Source: Cordilura impudica (Eukaryota; Arthropoda; Insecta; Diptera; Scathophagidae). Taken from it: a stretch of DNA of 64,000 bases. The stretch is taken from positions 138,826,738 to 138,890,737 of the forward strand of contig OY821520.1 of assembly GCA_963682025.1 (NCBI GenBank), read 5' to 3'. The notes beneath the pieces are model-generated. The model did no database searches. It had not been told where the DNA came from and saw only the letters and a list, made by a program, of their open reading frames with translations. Positions within the stretch are counted from its first letter, which is position 1, and every line of letters starts with the position of its first letter. This document shows, piece by piece, positions 12,113-24,797 of this stretch. The translations under genes and the position numbers were made by a program.

Positions 12113-13449
12113 TTGATATAAAGTTATAACGAAAATGGTTTCAAATGTGGTTTTCGAGATCAAAGAGTAATCGGAATACGTTGAAAATTACAATAGGTAG
12201 ATATTGATGTTGTTAGTCGATTTCTTGCAAAAAATCAAATTTATAAAATTTCGAGTTAATACCCTCTTGTTGATCAAGTGCGATATCTGTGGTCACAATC
12301 GATAACCGCCTAAGTCGACTTAAGAACGATTTGAGTTATGTATGCTACCATATTCTACTAACAATACTTTATATGTATATACGTGAAAACCCCATATCTC
12401 CAACAATATTTTTAAAAAGGAAATTAATAAAAGTATACTAAGTTGCAATACAGCCCCATTACATTTATATAAAAAGTTATTTTTCTCGAAAGCATAATTT
12501 TCGTCTTAGGATATAGTTGATGGAGATCAACTGGTATTACGTTTAAACCAATGGTGGTTTCCAAAATTCCTGTCTATGTATATCATCATTGTGGTAATAA
12601 GTATATTCATAATACGTAATTAAAATTAACAATTTTTTTAAAGGCCTAAGTTTCACTATATGCTGTCCTCAATTTCCTTTTCCATAAATGTAAAATTGTA
12701 TCTTTCGAAGTCAATTATTTGCAAAAAAATAAAAATCAGCAATACATATTAACAACACACAAGTTACAATGCAGCGTAAATAATCTAATAAAAAAAACTA
12801 TTTGTAATTAATTAGGTTTGTAAAGTTATTAGTGTCAAAATATCAATTCAATTCCCTCTACAATAATTACTTGACAACTATAAAAGTTTTTCATACTACA
12901 AGACTTGTAGTTGATATGGCGATGCTAATGGAGTAAAAGATTAAATTGGAAATAAATTTAATCTTAACTCTCGTTAAGAAAAAAACCGAACATGATATTT
13001 TCTTTCTAATGCTAATATTAAATAGTTGATTAAGCATGAGTTGAAATAATAGGCAGAAGGATACTGACGGTGAACAAGTCGTGTCCTGCTAAAGTAGCTA
13101 CTCCATCTTGCACTGTCTAAAAATTTTTCAATATTTTTCTTATAAATTAATTTTTCTATTATTATGTATTATATTTATGATCTCGAGACGAAAAAAACCA
13201 TTTATTTGTAAAACAAATAAATCAAAAATAAATAACAACAAACACAGGGGCCAATATGTCTGAAAAGAATAATTATATTTGAGGCACTTTCGCCATATAA
13301 AAAATAATACATATAATACATATGTCGTCGCTACGTTTTCGATCTGGCAAACTTAAAAATTGTTGTTTATGTGGAATGCTGTAGGTGGGGGCTAACCATT
13401 TTTCACTACGTTACGTGCGATATAAGTGGTTTTATGTGTCCCTAATCAT
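12113..13449. other. AT-rich DNA, nothing recognised
   Basis: No conserved reading frame and no inverted partners were seen. Confidence 0.35.
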
Positions 13450-14250
13450 TACTGTGCTTATAAGGTTATATTAAATTTTTGTTCCAATAAAATGAAGTCT
13501 GTAATATTTGTGAAATTTGTTATAAAGGCGCGTTTACACTCAGAGTTCTTTGCAATTGCATTATCTTCATAAATTGTAAAATTGTTTTCATTTCTAAAAA
13601 TAATCATATTTTCAAGCAATCCATATTCAGCTTCGAAGGCAACAGTAGTTTGTTTTTTCTGTCAATTGTATTTTATAGCCAATCTGCATCTCCATATCCT
13701 ACTAAGACTTTAGCACTAGTATCCTTTTCATATTTAAGTTTTGAAGATTTTGTACCCTTTCGTTTGGATTTTGTTGATAATGACCAAGATATCCACCAGC
13801 AAAAGCTAAGTCAGGACGAACACAAACTATGAGCTATATTAGGCTTCCAAGTAGTTCTTTGTATAGAGTTATTTATATTTTTCTGGATTCGATACTATAA
13901 GCTGAACACCTATCTCCATAGGTATCAATATTGGGTCTTGATCCAATGTAGTAGCATTTGGATCTTCACACTGTTGAACTTTAATTCCAAGATAATGTTT
14001 TAATTCTTCACAATCAAACGTTTCAAATATTAATTCCAATTCCTTTTTTATTTTATCAATTTCAGATTTTTTACTGGCTGCAATTAGAACATCAACCACA
14101 TATATTATTAAAATTGTTATTTGTGTACCAGACTCTATGACATATAAACAATATCCATACGTGATCTTTTAAAACTCATTTTTAATAAATATTTATTAAG
14201 TTGCTCGTTCCAACAGCGATGTTTTTGCTTGAAGCCATATAATTTTTAAT
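13450..14250 (-). pseudogene. Ty1/Copia polyprotein remnant (RT C-terminus to RNase H)
   Basis: Read on the minus strand, 14250 to 14100 encodes YGFKQKHRCWNEQLNKYLLK, the region just before the RT catalytic loop. From 14099 the frame continues as VDVLIAASKKSEIDKIKKEL and ELKHYLGIKV, the standard Copia block after Y(V)DD. Further on, 13870 to 13700 gives LYKELLGSL, VCVRPDLAFA and YLGHYQQNPN, the connection region. At 13640-13540 an EAEYGLLE and a YEDNAIAKN block match Copia RNase H. Several stops and frameshifts interrupt it. No LTRs, integrase or gag were found, so only about the last fifth of an element remains. Confidence 0.8.
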
Positions 14251-14460
14251 TTATTTCATTATTTTCCATTATAACAAGATTTACAATCTTATAATTAAAG
14301 TAATGGATTTTTACAAAGTAATGAGAACAGTATAACAGAAAAAAATTAATTTAATAAATAAAACCTTAAAAGATAAAAAATTAATAAAAACATGGTTAAT
14401 ACATATGAAGCATAATGGGTTAATTTAATAAAAATATATAAATAAATAAATAAATACATA

Positions 14461-15275
14461 TCTGTAATATTAATAGGCAAGGCGATTTCTTGTGACCGAT
14501 GTAAGTCTCACAGTTCTATCCCAATTTTGACAAAAAAATTATCATTTGAAAGGTATTTCTTTTTCGCTGTTACCCAGATTTACAGATTTTCATCGTCTGG
14601 AATATTTTTTTGGAGTTATGATCGCTTAAAGTTGCTACTAACTCATACATAAAATTATACAATGCTATGTGTGTGTTTATTAAATTTGTTAATGTGTTTG
14701 TGTTAATGTTTTCTTCATTTAAAATGAGTTGAATTTTGAAGCATACCCCTCTGCGGAAAATTTACCGAAAACAATTTTCCGAAAACAATTTCCCAAATAC
14801 AATTGCCCGAAAATAATTGCCCGATAAAACAATTCCCCGAAAAAACAATTCCCCGAAATTACAATTTCCCTATTTTTAGTTTACAACTTCCCATATATTC
14901 TTGATTTCGCCCATAAAAAAATAAAAATTTCCCGAAAATACAACTTGCTGCATACGATTTCTCGAAAAAACAATTGCTCGCGCTTCGGCCGGAATTTCTG
15001 ATGGTATTGTTTCGGAAATGCCATCAACAAGCTCTTTGAAGAAATAATATTATCGGGAAATACTGTTCGGGAAATTGTAATTTCGGGAAATTGTGTTCGG
15101 GAAATTGTAATTTCGGGAATTGTGTTCGGGAAATTGTAATTTTGGGAAATTGTTTTCGCGAAATTGTTTTCGGAAAATTTTCCGCAAATCAAGCATACCA
15201 TTAATGTCTTTATTAAATGAAAAAATAAAATTTCTTAGAATTTGCACTCGAATTTCGAGTGCTGGAATCTGCTAG
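14461..15275 (+). mobile_element. B1: non-autonomous Helitron with internal fold-back repeat
   Basis: The 5' end is TCTGTAATATTAATAGGC preceded by A. The 3' end is CTAG followed by T, and 8-10 bases upstream sits the hairpin GCACTCGAATTTCGAGTGC (15245-15262). These are the canonical Helitron ends: 5'-TC, a 3' hairpin, CTRR and an A/T target. Two arrays of a ~15-bp unit lie inside in opposite orientation: CCCGAAA-type units at 14752-14900 and the complement at 15050-15185. This insert is absent from the shorter sibling at 48924-49290. Confidence 0.85.
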
Positions 15276-15374
15276 TAAATATAAAAGAAATAATTTTTTT
15301 TTAAAGAAACAAAATATAAATATAAATGAGAGCTGAAATCAATTACATCTAATTAATTATGAGTGAAATTGAAA

Positions 15375-17010
15375 TAGTTATTTCTTAAATTGCTGGGCGT
15401 TGCTTATAAATTGAATGGACGAAGGTAGCATGTTCCAAAGACGAACTGAATTAATATAGAACTGCCACTCAGATATTAAGCCTCGGTATCTTAAGTGTAT
15501 GATATCATTCGATCTTGTTGAACGTGTAAAAAGTTATCTTTCGGACAAGTAAAGCGGTGCACGTGTATATATAATTTTGTGTAGCACTAATAGCGTTCTT
15601 ATTTTCATTGAATCAGTAAGAGTCACCCCATATAGTTTTTTTTGGAATATTGAGATATATGATCATAATTACTTAAATTAAAAACATATCTTAATATTGC
15701 ATTATACGTTGATATTAGTTTTTTCGACTTGTAAAATCGCAACTTGCATATATTTCACATCCATATAGTAGAGTTGGTATTAAGTAGGTTTTTGCTAATA
15801 AAATTCTAATCTTAAGTGGTGTAACATACTGGGTGTTCCACAGTGTCCGTAGTATTGCATAAGTTTTCCCTGTAGCAGCATTTATATGGTCGCACCATGT
15901 GAGAGTGGAATTAAAAGTGATACCAAGATTCTTGGCTGTTGATACAATTTCTATTTTTTGATCATTAAGCATTACAATCGGCTCAAAAGGTAACTTCAAA
16001 GTTTTCTTAGCTATTATTAAACACTTAGACTTTATAGGATTAAGACACAAACCGTTTATATTTGCCCAGTCATGAATGTGTTTCAGATCTCTGTTTAGTT
16101 TTTCCAAACAATCGTTTATGTTGCTTAAATCACTACTTATATAGAGTTGTACATCGTCAGCATACACGTGGACATTACAGTATTGTAAATGACGCACTAA
16201 ATTGTTGATGTAAATTGAAAATAGTAGTGGTCCCAGTATCGATCCTTGTGGAACTTCTTTCAGAACAGGCAATGGACTTGAAATTTTATTGTTTGCAAAT
16301 ACAGATTGGCGACGGGATGATAAGTATGATGACATTAAACATGATAGAGGAGAGAAATTAAACAATTTAAGCAACTTCAGGCAGAGAACTTCATGATCCA
16401 CAGTATCAAATGCTTTGGAGTGGTCAAGAACAACAAGGAACGAGATATTTCCATCGTCAATTTTGCAACGTATTTCAGATACATCAATAAGGGCAGCTGT
16501 GTTGTGGTCGAAATTCTGATTGCCTATTTGTCAACAAATCATTATTATTGACGTAATTACTTATTTGACCATGGAGTAAATGTTCAAAAACTTTTGACAA
16601 ATACGGTAGTATTGCAATTGGTCGGTATTCATTGTTTGGTTTTGGGGTGGGTATGATTTTCGCATATTTGCAATTTTGGGGATAAACGCTCTTAGTGATA
16701 ATATTATTGAAGATGTACGTGATATAGGGTAACATTAGGTGAATAATAGCTTTCAGAAATTTGGGATGTTGTCAATCCCAACTGCATTTGATTTAATCGC
16801 GAGACAACTACATAGAACATCCGATTGATTTACACAGTTAAAGTTAAAACAATTACCAGAAATAGTTGGACAGTGGTCATAAAAGCTTTTATTCGGACGA
16901 ACATTGTTAAAAGCGGTCGCAAAAACATAGGATACTGGCAATGTTAAAAATAATTGAGAAACTACGTCAACATTTTCAAGTTTAGCACCAGCGGTTTTTA
17001 ATTGCCAATT
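15375..17010 (-). mobile_element. N2: LINE related to N1, 5'-truncated
   Basis: Minus-strand reverse transcriptase. IIPTPKPNNEYRPIAILPYL is encoded at 16660-16600 and VVLDHSKAFDTVDHEVL near 16440-16390. EVPQGSILGPLLFSIYINNL is near 16260-16200, and the active-site loop VHVYADDVQLYIS near 16175-16135. After KTYAILRTLWN (15870-15835) and LLYGCEIYASCDF (15765-15730) the frame breaks, but the same C-terminal tail as N1 can be followed to about 15400. Upstream, ALAIKSN-like residues at 16810-16770 match the segment before the RT. At least two frame breaks lie between 16484 and 16760. Confidence 0.85.
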
Positions 17011-18700
17011 CTTTACGTATTAAATACCAATTTTCAAAAATCTGTCCAATAAACACAAAACTTACAATTAGATGTTTATTATTTCATTAATTTTCTTCGA
17101 ATGAAAAAATCATTTTCTTTTTAAGAACTTTAAAAACAATTTTCGCAAAAACAATAGATAATATAAATTTCAACAAAGTACATAAAACAAACAAGTAATC
17201 CAATACTGACAGACGTCTAAATTAGAGTGTAGAAGTGAATCTTATCATTGATTATATAAAATTGATACATTCTATACAAAAATTCAATTTGATATCAACA
17301 ATTAATTTCTTAGAAGAAGGAGTTACAAGTTAAACATTAATATTTATATTTTTATATTAGTGTAATAAATAGACAACTAATCATCATGATTGATAGAATC
17401 TTAATGACGATAATAAGTTAACACTTTAAGTATATATTACGTATCAATGGGCATATGTCAATGTTCATATGGTACGTGCGTATGTATACACAATCAACAC
17501 TATGTTCAAAAAGTTTGTACAATTCTAAATAAAATAAATGTTTCTATTTTTATATATTACCTTATTTGTTTAATGATTTTAGCCGGTAATTATTGTTTAA
17601 ACTATTCGTTAATTCTATAAATATTGACAGTTCCTACAGTTTAATTTTATTTATTTATTAATTTATCATGCAGATTTTATTAAGAAATATATTCAACTTA
17701 AATTGAAATGCGCAGAAAACGAAACTTTTATACCATATTGTGTATGACCCTAAATATCTATAGATTAATATAATATGATATAAAGAAACCGAGCACTTAT
17801 ATTCAATAGTAATCAATCATTATTAGTAAACAAAATAAAGAGAAATATTAAGAGTTTCGAAAATTATTAATTTCCCGTGTACACATTAGTCAAGATTTTA
17901 AAATTATTTCGTTTATCACTCCGTTTTTAATACATTGAATATTTATTGGATATCACATTAAGAAAGCACCCATAGATATTTTATAGTTCCTGTTTTAAAT
18001 TCAATCTTACAAGTAAGAGAGAGTGGTGTGCTGTGGATCATGGAGAGGGAGTTACGAAACACTCCGATAAATGTCACATAACAATAGTTTTAATAGACTC
18101 CACTGCTGCCAAATATTTTCTCGAAAAGTTCTCTTTTTTCAGTTACCAGTAGTTGCTTCAACATGCATTCTAGGTGTCCCTCCAGGTTGTGAGTTCAATT
18201 GTTCTTCAAAATATTTTGTTGTTTGAGATATTTTCAATTTACTTTTAAATATATTTTAAAAAAACATTCTTTGGTGAATAGCTTATTGACATGGAATAGG
18301 ACTTTTACATAAACATTTGATAATGCAGTACAAATTTTAAGAATGGAGAGCCTTGGAATAACTTTTATAGGGAGTTGTTGGACAATTCAGATTTGACAGA
18401 TTTCAATATGCTTTCTTTTATTCATGCATAATTTAAATGTTGTATGGTGTTTTTTCGTCATTTTTTGATAATTGTGTAGGCATTGTGCGTCATTAATATA
18501 GAGGGACTAGTAAAAAAAAATAAAAAGACCCTCAAAGTGCTAACACCGAAGCACTGTAGTCATTTTTGTTCAATAAACAGATCTTAAAAATTTCGGAAAA
18601 ATAAATGAAAAACCCATATTGCTCTGAAATTAAAAGAAAAAAAATTATTATCCTTTAATTTCAGGTTTTTGGGGAGTAACATGTCTGTAACATTGAGTTA
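17011..18700. other. AT-rich DNA, nothing recognised
   Basis: No convincing coding block and no shared repeat were found. Frames are short and lack family motifs. Confidence 0.4.
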
Positions 18701-18718
18701 AAGGTTTAAATAAAAACT

Positions 18719-20035
18719 ATGTTGAATGAAACGATTTTACGCAATTACTTTGTTAGTTTTGCTGTATGGGGTCATCCTCTGGGAGCCTGTTTTGGAGAAG
18801 GCTTTCTCTATGTGTCTATCACTGGCACCCTTTGTACTACATCTTCGGATGCTTTGAACATCCTCTTGCCGTTGGACGTATTAGGGAAGAAGGTGGCGGC
18901 CTCATCGGCGATTTGATTAAGAAGCACATTGCAATGGCGTGGCTATAATTGTGGCCACGGAGTGATCCTGAATGACGGGAACTCAACATTGAATGTGGAT
19001 TACACTGCTCCAAGGAGTATATTTGAACGACATTACAGCACACTATTACCGACCAGGGAATCTTGGTCTGGGAGGACACCAGGTAGCAGGCGTGCCGTAA
19101 ACTTCTATACCGATGGATCGAAATTGGGCGGTCAGGTTGGTTTCAGAGTCTATTCAGGGAAGCTTGGACTAAATTTGGTTCGTAGGTTGCCAAACCACTG
19201 CAGTGTATATCAGGCGGAGGTACTGGCAATAAAGGAGGTTGCTGATTGACTGGGTCGGAGTATTCTGTCTACAACCGCAGTCAACATCTACTTGGATAGT
19301 CGAGCCATGGCTAAATCCATGGAATCAATGTTCCTGAGAACGAGAACAGCCCTTAACTGCCGCACGTCCTTACATGAGATGGCCGAGTAGTTTGAGATTA
19401 GATTCATATGTGTGCCAGGGCACAGGAATATACCGGAAAACTGCAAAGCGGATGAGCTGGCAAGACAGGGTACTACCATACTGGTTCCAGCGGATTTGGA
19501 ATGTGTTGGTCCTCCCCTGTGTTGGCACCGCTGGCAGAACGGATAACAGGTGGGCTAATGGTTTAACATGTAGGATCACAAGACAAATCTGGCCGACTGT
19601 GAATAGGAAGTGCACAAGTGCGCTACTACCACACCCCCGTGGGGAAATCTCGACGGTAGTTGCTGTTATCACTGGGCACTGCCTCATAGGGAGACACGCT
19701 GAATGCCTCAGGGTCTCGTCACATGATTTCTGTCATAGCTACATGGATGCAGAGGGGGTGGAGATTATAGAGCATTTCCTTTGCTACTGCCCGGCGCTCT
19801 CCAGAACAAGACTTAGAATATTGGGATCGCCGTTTCTACACGATCTCTCTGACCTCTCAAATGTGGAAACTTCACATCTCAGGGCTTTCATCAGGAGCTC
19901 GAATTGGTTCTATGGTGGGGACTGAGGGGAACACCTTTTCATCTCGTGGTATCATAATGGACTACAGAGTCTAAGTGTGCTTATACTTGGATTAGCAGAC
20001 ACCTCTTACCTAACCTAACTAACCTACTCTTCAGT
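18719..20035 (+). mobile_element. N4: LINE 3' half with RNase H domain (I/R1/LOA-like)
   Basis: The plus-strand segment 18780-18930 encodes the RT tail (VSITGTLCTTSSDALNILL, then LPLDVLGKKVAASSAI). An RNase H domain follows with FYTDGSKLGG (19102-19131), SVYQAEVLAIKEV (19203-19241) and, after a stop near 19248, the D-containing NIYLDSRAMAKSME block. FEIRFICVPGHRNIPENCKA lies near 19390-19450. The frame ends with a Cys/His-rich tail (ITGHCLIGRHAECLR; EHFLCYCPALSRTRL) and stops at 19923. An RNase H domain after the RT is typical of I, LOA and related clades. The 3' end near 20030 is a short CCTAACCTAACTAACCTA repeat. It is 5'-truncated and broken by at least two stops or frameshifts. Confidence 0.8.
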
Positions 20036-20039
20036 ATAA

Positions 20040-20480
20040 CAGTCAGCAATTTTCCATTGTCAGATCTAATAAGTGGTAAAACATTCGAACCTGCTACTTT
20101 TGCATATGCTGCGAACACCATGTCTAGGAATGGAAGCGTGTTGTAATTTAGATATATTATTTTTTGTAGAATTCCAGAAACGTTTGGCCAAGATTTTCTC
20201 TAGTATTGTGGTTCGGATTTTTACCAGGTTTAGGTATTGGTGATAAAATAGCTATTTTCAATCATGCGGAAAGACACCGGTTGCCAAAATGTTATTGTGT
20301 AATTTGCAGAGACGTGATTTAAAATTATTGGGCACGTTCTTAGCCATTGAATATGTTATTTTATCACGTGTTGGTGTGGAACCATTAAGCGTTTTCATTA
20401 TCTCATTTAGTTCGTAAACTTAAATTTTCCTTAAATCGGTGAATAGATTGTGGTATGTGATCAATATTCAGATTTCTTTT
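20040..20480 (-). pseudogene. N5: LINE reverse transcriptase fragment
   Basis: On the minus strand the encoded pieces are ELNEIMKTLNGSTPTRDKIT (20430-20365), MAKNVPNNFKSRL, HNNILATGVFPHD and, after a stop, AILSPIPKPGKNPN (20255-20215). This is the order of the N-terminal RT region of I-like and Jockey-like LINEs. No catalytic loop is left. It lies tail to tail with N4 and may be unrelated to it. Confidence 0.6.
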
Positions 20481-20493
20481 TTTAATACAATAT

Positions 20494-20707
20494 CTGGTCC
20501 ATTTTTGGACCTAGTCCTCATATAGACATAGCATCCGATATGAACTTTTTCATATCTGCAGCCAAACAAATTAATAAAAATCCCACTCAAATTTGGTTTA
20601 TGCTTATTTTCTATGTCCAGTTAGTTTGGCCTAAGAGATAGGTCTCTAAACGGATGGTATAGGGTATCGTATAGTCGTCTAGACCGACTAAAATTTTCTT
20701 ACTTGTT
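20494..20707 (-). mobile_element. A3: 5' third of a GTCY-type repeat
   Basis: Minus-strand copy with the palindromic tip near 20675-20690 (one base lost from the palindrome) and the GAAAAAGTTCATATCGGATG landmark. The GTCY run and 3' end are missing. Confidence 0.7.
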
Positions 20708-21328
20708 CTATTTTGGGCGGCCGTGAGGTTTGAACCATGAACCTATACTTGTCCAAACAAACAATCGTTATTTTTGAATTTTTTTAATATTTTTGCATTT
20801 ACACTTATAATTTCCACTATTCTCAGCTTCGTAAGAGTTGCCATATGTGATGTACGGTTTGTACATACCACATATTGCACTTTTTACATATATTTAAGAT
20901 GATGCTTTTGAAGCGAAAATTTTTGTTTGTTAGATTTGTAGTCATTTTTCATACATATTGCAATTACTACTGTAATTAATATGCAAATTCTAATTTTGTT
21001 TCAATGGTGCGTGGTAAAGAAAAAGAAGAAAGCATATATTTCAAAAATTCATAACTACACTGTATTCTTAATCGGATCGGTTTCTGACATTTCAGCCTTA
21101 ATCAGCGATTTATTGAACATTGAGATAATTGTTATGTTATAATTGAAGAGATTGAGGTTTGAACCGTGAACCTTCACATACACTCGTACTTGCACTTTTT
21201 GGTCAGCGCTTTAACACACTCACCCAAAGTCAGGCCTACGAGTACTGTGATTAGAATCAGTTTCCGCTCCATACAGCTTTTACTTCGTATTAATTTCAGA
21301 AGATACAACTCTTTCCAACTCTGTCCAA
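20708..21328. other. No gene; possible tRNA-derived SINE scraps
   Basis: On the minus strand, 21240-21150 contains GTGTGTTAAAGCGCTGACC followed by GGTTCAAACCTC, which resembles a pol III A-box and B-box arrangement. A second B-box-like GGTTCAAACCTC lies at 20735-20725. No full tRNA cloverleaf can be drawn. Confidence 0.3.
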
Positions 21329-21533
21329 TTTGATTACAATGTTTACATGGACACACAGACGGACAGATGGACAGACGGACGGACGGACGGGCGGACGGAC
21401 GGAAATCGCAAAATCTACTTAGATAGTGATTCTGAGTCGATCGGTATAATAAAAGATGGTTTTAGGTCAAATATTTTTGGTAGTTACAAACAGCAGCACA
21501 AAGTCATTATACCCAAACCACATATGGTATAAA
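21329..21533 (+). mobile_element. A4: 3' third of a GTCY-type repeat
   Basis: Plus-strand copy covering the (GGAC)n run at 21358-21402 and the 3' end to CCACATATGGTAT. It has the longest GTCY run in the window after the copy at 33.4 kb. Confidence 0.75.
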
Positions 21534-21685
21534 AACACAAAAATTCAAATAAATTGGCCAAACAACAAAGATCAACAACAATATGCATCTGCAAAAAAAT
21601 CGTTCAGTCAAGATTTGAAAAAAAATCTTATGCACCCACGTATAAAAGTCTATTGCATTGCAACTTGTGAAAATGCAATTAAAGC

Positions 21686-21735
21686 AAGTAAGTGTTAAAT
21701 TCGGCTCTGCTGAATCTGTGATACCCTCCACCCTT
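21686..21735 (+). repeat. E-family terminus: stem-loop then GATACCCTCC
   Basis: The tip reads AAGTAAGTGTTAAATTCGGC, with the hairpin ATTCGGCTCTGCTGAAT, followed by GATACCCTCCACC. The reverse-strand tip at 35180-35246 is the same family. The layout (AAGTA, hairpin, GATACCCT) matches the A family although the sequence differs. Confidence 0.5.
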
Positions 21736-22917
21736 GTTCTGAACACAATATTATGTGCAATGTTGTCATCAAATTATAATGGCTAGATTTTTTACAATGA
21801 TGTTAAAAATTAATGATATAATAAAAATTTTAGATATTTTCACATATTGTTTGTTTGTTTATAAGTGATGCATACATATTTTTGTTCACATGAACAAAAA
21901 AAAAAAACCAACAAACAAACAAAAATGTATATAGGTATGCATCGCTGCTACACATATGTATATATACATATACATATGCCCATGTTCTGTTACGTATAAA
22001 CATTTTCCTTTATTTTTAGTTCTTTATATGAAATTTTATTGGAATATATTTACATTTACGTACGTCATTTTATTTTTTACGTCATTATTCGGTCTAGATG
22101 CTCCAAGTTCAATTCCAAACTACTGCCGATTATGACGATTATTAAGCCTAAGTAGTGCGCTTCACTCGACCTATTGAGGACAGGACAGACAGCCAAACGG
22201 ACATGTTCAGATCGACTTCTCCGTTTAAAAGTATCAAGATTATATATAGTTTATGGGGTCTCTGGAATTTATTTCGATGAATTACACACGGGTTGACAAA
22301 CTGATACATACCCTGCATAATGGTGTATAAATGAAAAAATTATAGTTTAATATAAAAGTAATTATTGTAAATTAAAATTTAATTTTAGATGTTAGTATTG
22401 CAATAATTTGTTTAAGTGCAGAAAATGAATTCTATACAATTAAGTATTTCGTATGCTATATTTTTATACCCAACTGTTCTATGCCACATTTTATTCGTGT
22501 CCTGCTCTCTCCCAATTGGGAACAGCTTTTAAATTTACTTCAGCACTAGTTTAAAGTTATTTCTATATTGTTAACTAGACCAGTATTGTTACATCCCCAC
22601 ACAAGAAAGGTAAATAAACTCTAATTTTATTATACAACTAATAACCTCTTGTCTACCTCATTTAAATCCGCGATTTTAACGCATAATATATTTTTTCCTT
22701 ACCGCAACCAATCATAATTTATGTTTTTAATTGAATTAATAGACAATCCCTTGAGAAAGTAGCAAAACAATCTACGAAACGTTTGGAAAACTAGAATTAA
22801 AATGCATTTTTAATTACTCAATTACTTAAGACAAAAACTGGCCGAATATAATATAAATTAATCTTAGTCGGTTGTTGTCAGTCGGACTTTTATATTACAC
22901 ATAGATATATAGTACAT
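21736..22917. other. No gene; palindromic and GTCY-like debris
   Basis: A hairpin sequence spans about 21866-21955, where GATGCATACATA pairs with its complement and TTTTTGTTCACATGAACAAAAA forms the core arm. At 22165-22335 a diverged GTCY-type tail ends TACCCTGCATAATGGTGTA. The rest is unassigned. Confidence 0.4.
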
Positions 22918-24797
22918 TAGGGTGGCCCTTCGCTATATGGAGGGAAAAAAGTGTTCAAACTGTCGGTCTCACCCCCTAGAAATATGCGAAAAGCAAAACC
23001 CCTGAGAAATACAAAGTTTTGGGCCAATCGAAAAACGTTTAGTCGTGGCACAAAGCGATTGAAAATTTCAAGTGTGTTTATATGGGGAAAATATGACTTT
23101 TTTCAGATTTTACGAAAATTTCGTTCTATAATTTAATTTTTCCGACAAGCTGTTACATAATTCGGGATCAGTATTAAATTATCCTTTCAAAAGGCTATTA
23201 AACTTCAAAATCGTATGAAACCTCGCCAAGAAATAGCAAATGCCCCAGACCACTTTTGTGCCAAAAAAAAAACTAGGTCATGAAATTTGATGGCATTTTT
23301 TTCAACTTTTGAGAAATTGATTAAAGCCATCATTCTTTTTTGGTCTCTATACCTATAAGTACTCAGATATGAAGTATTGTTTTATTACCACGTTGTTAAC
23401 CTATTGCGCATTGAGACCGAAAATTGGAAATTTTTTTGATAACATTTTTAAAACTCCTCTTTCAAGTTTGAAAAAATTTTCTTAAACAAAATTTTAAAAA
23501 ATGAAATTATCGCTTTAAGGTTTTATTAAATACATGTTGCAGATTAACTGTGTGAATTTTTAAGTAAATCCCTCCACCAGAATTTTTTTGACAAGGATTT
23601 TATTTTTGCGGATTTCGAGAAAAATTGGATTTTTGTGAAATATTCTGTATATCTACTCCTTCTAAATACTTTGTATCAAAAATTCATCACTTTTCTACTT
23701 TTAATTATTATATTTTATCTTAATAGCCTAGGGTTTCGGAAAAAAATAATATGACTCCATTTACCCTTTTGGAATTGGGGTCACATATGACCCCAAACTA
23801 ATAAAAGACAATTTATGCAAAAAATTCAGATATTTTGTAAGTGTTGTCCAATTTTTAGATGCGACACTTAAAATATAATAACTAAATGTGTAGAAGTTGC
23901 ATCCCAAAAATTTGGGATAAATCCGAGAACGTTAACCCATTATTTGCCAAGGCCAGCTTTGGATTTTAAGATATTTTAAAATAAAAATGACCTAAAACCA
24001 GGTTTCCTATTAAACTCATTGATACCACTATTTAGAATTTAAGAAAAATAATTTGGTTAATTTTTATTTATTTAACCATTCAGTGCTCCTGGGATCAAAA
24101 TAATCCATTGTGATATATCTTTGGTGCAATTATCTGCTTATTGCTCGCGAATATAAATTAAAACAACTTAAGTCATATGGCGGAGGAATTTACTTAAAAA
24201 TTCACACAGTTAATCTGCAACATGTATTTAATAAAACCTTAAAGCGATAGATTCATTTTTTTAAACTTTGTTTAAGAAAATTTTTTCAAACTTGAAAAAG
24301 GAGTTTTAAAAATTTTATCAAAAAAATTTCCAATTTTCGGTCTACTACTTCATATCTGAGTACTTATAGGTATAGAGACCAAAAAAGAATGATGGCTTTA
24401 ATCAATTTCTCAAAGTTGAAAAAAATGTCATCAAATTTCATGACCTAGTTTTTTTTTTGGCACAAAAGTGGTCTGGGGCATTTGCTATTTCTTGGCGAGG
24501 TTTTATTCGATTTTGAAGTTTTATAGCCTTTTGAAGGGATAAGTTAATACTGATCCTGAATTATATAACAGCTTGACGGAAAAATTAAATTATAGAACGA
24601 AATTTTCGTAAAATCTGAAAAAAAAAGTCATATTTTCCCCATATAAACACACTTGAAATTTTCAATCGCTTTGCGCCACGACTAAACGTTTTCTGATTGG
24701 ACCAAAACTTTGTATTTCTCAGTTTTTTTGCTATTCGCATATTTCTAGGGGGTGAGACCGACAGTTTGAACATTTTTTTTATTAAGGGCCACCCTAA
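22918..24797. mobile_element. Fold-back element with ~620-660 bp inverted repeats and 8-bp duplication
   Basis: The ends are TAGGGTGGCCCTT (left) and its complement (right). The arms match from 22918 to about 23578 and from about 24178 to 24797. The 8-mer TAGTACAT flanks both sides (22910-22917 and 24798-24805). The same 61-codon frame appears mirrored in both arms, so it is arm sequence and not a gene. The ~600-bp centre has no coding block. An 8-bp duplication with YAGGG ends fits hAT or P-type elements; which one is not decided. Confidence 0.8.

Noticed and set aside
20010..20040. CCTAACCTAACTAACCTA as a telomere repeat
   Set aside because: It is a short tail at the 3' end of LINE N4, and flies of this type do not use such telomere repeats.
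22951..23136. 61-codon frame, mirrored at 24585-24773
   Set aside because: Both are the same arm of an inverted repeat. Conservation reflects arm identity, not protein selection.
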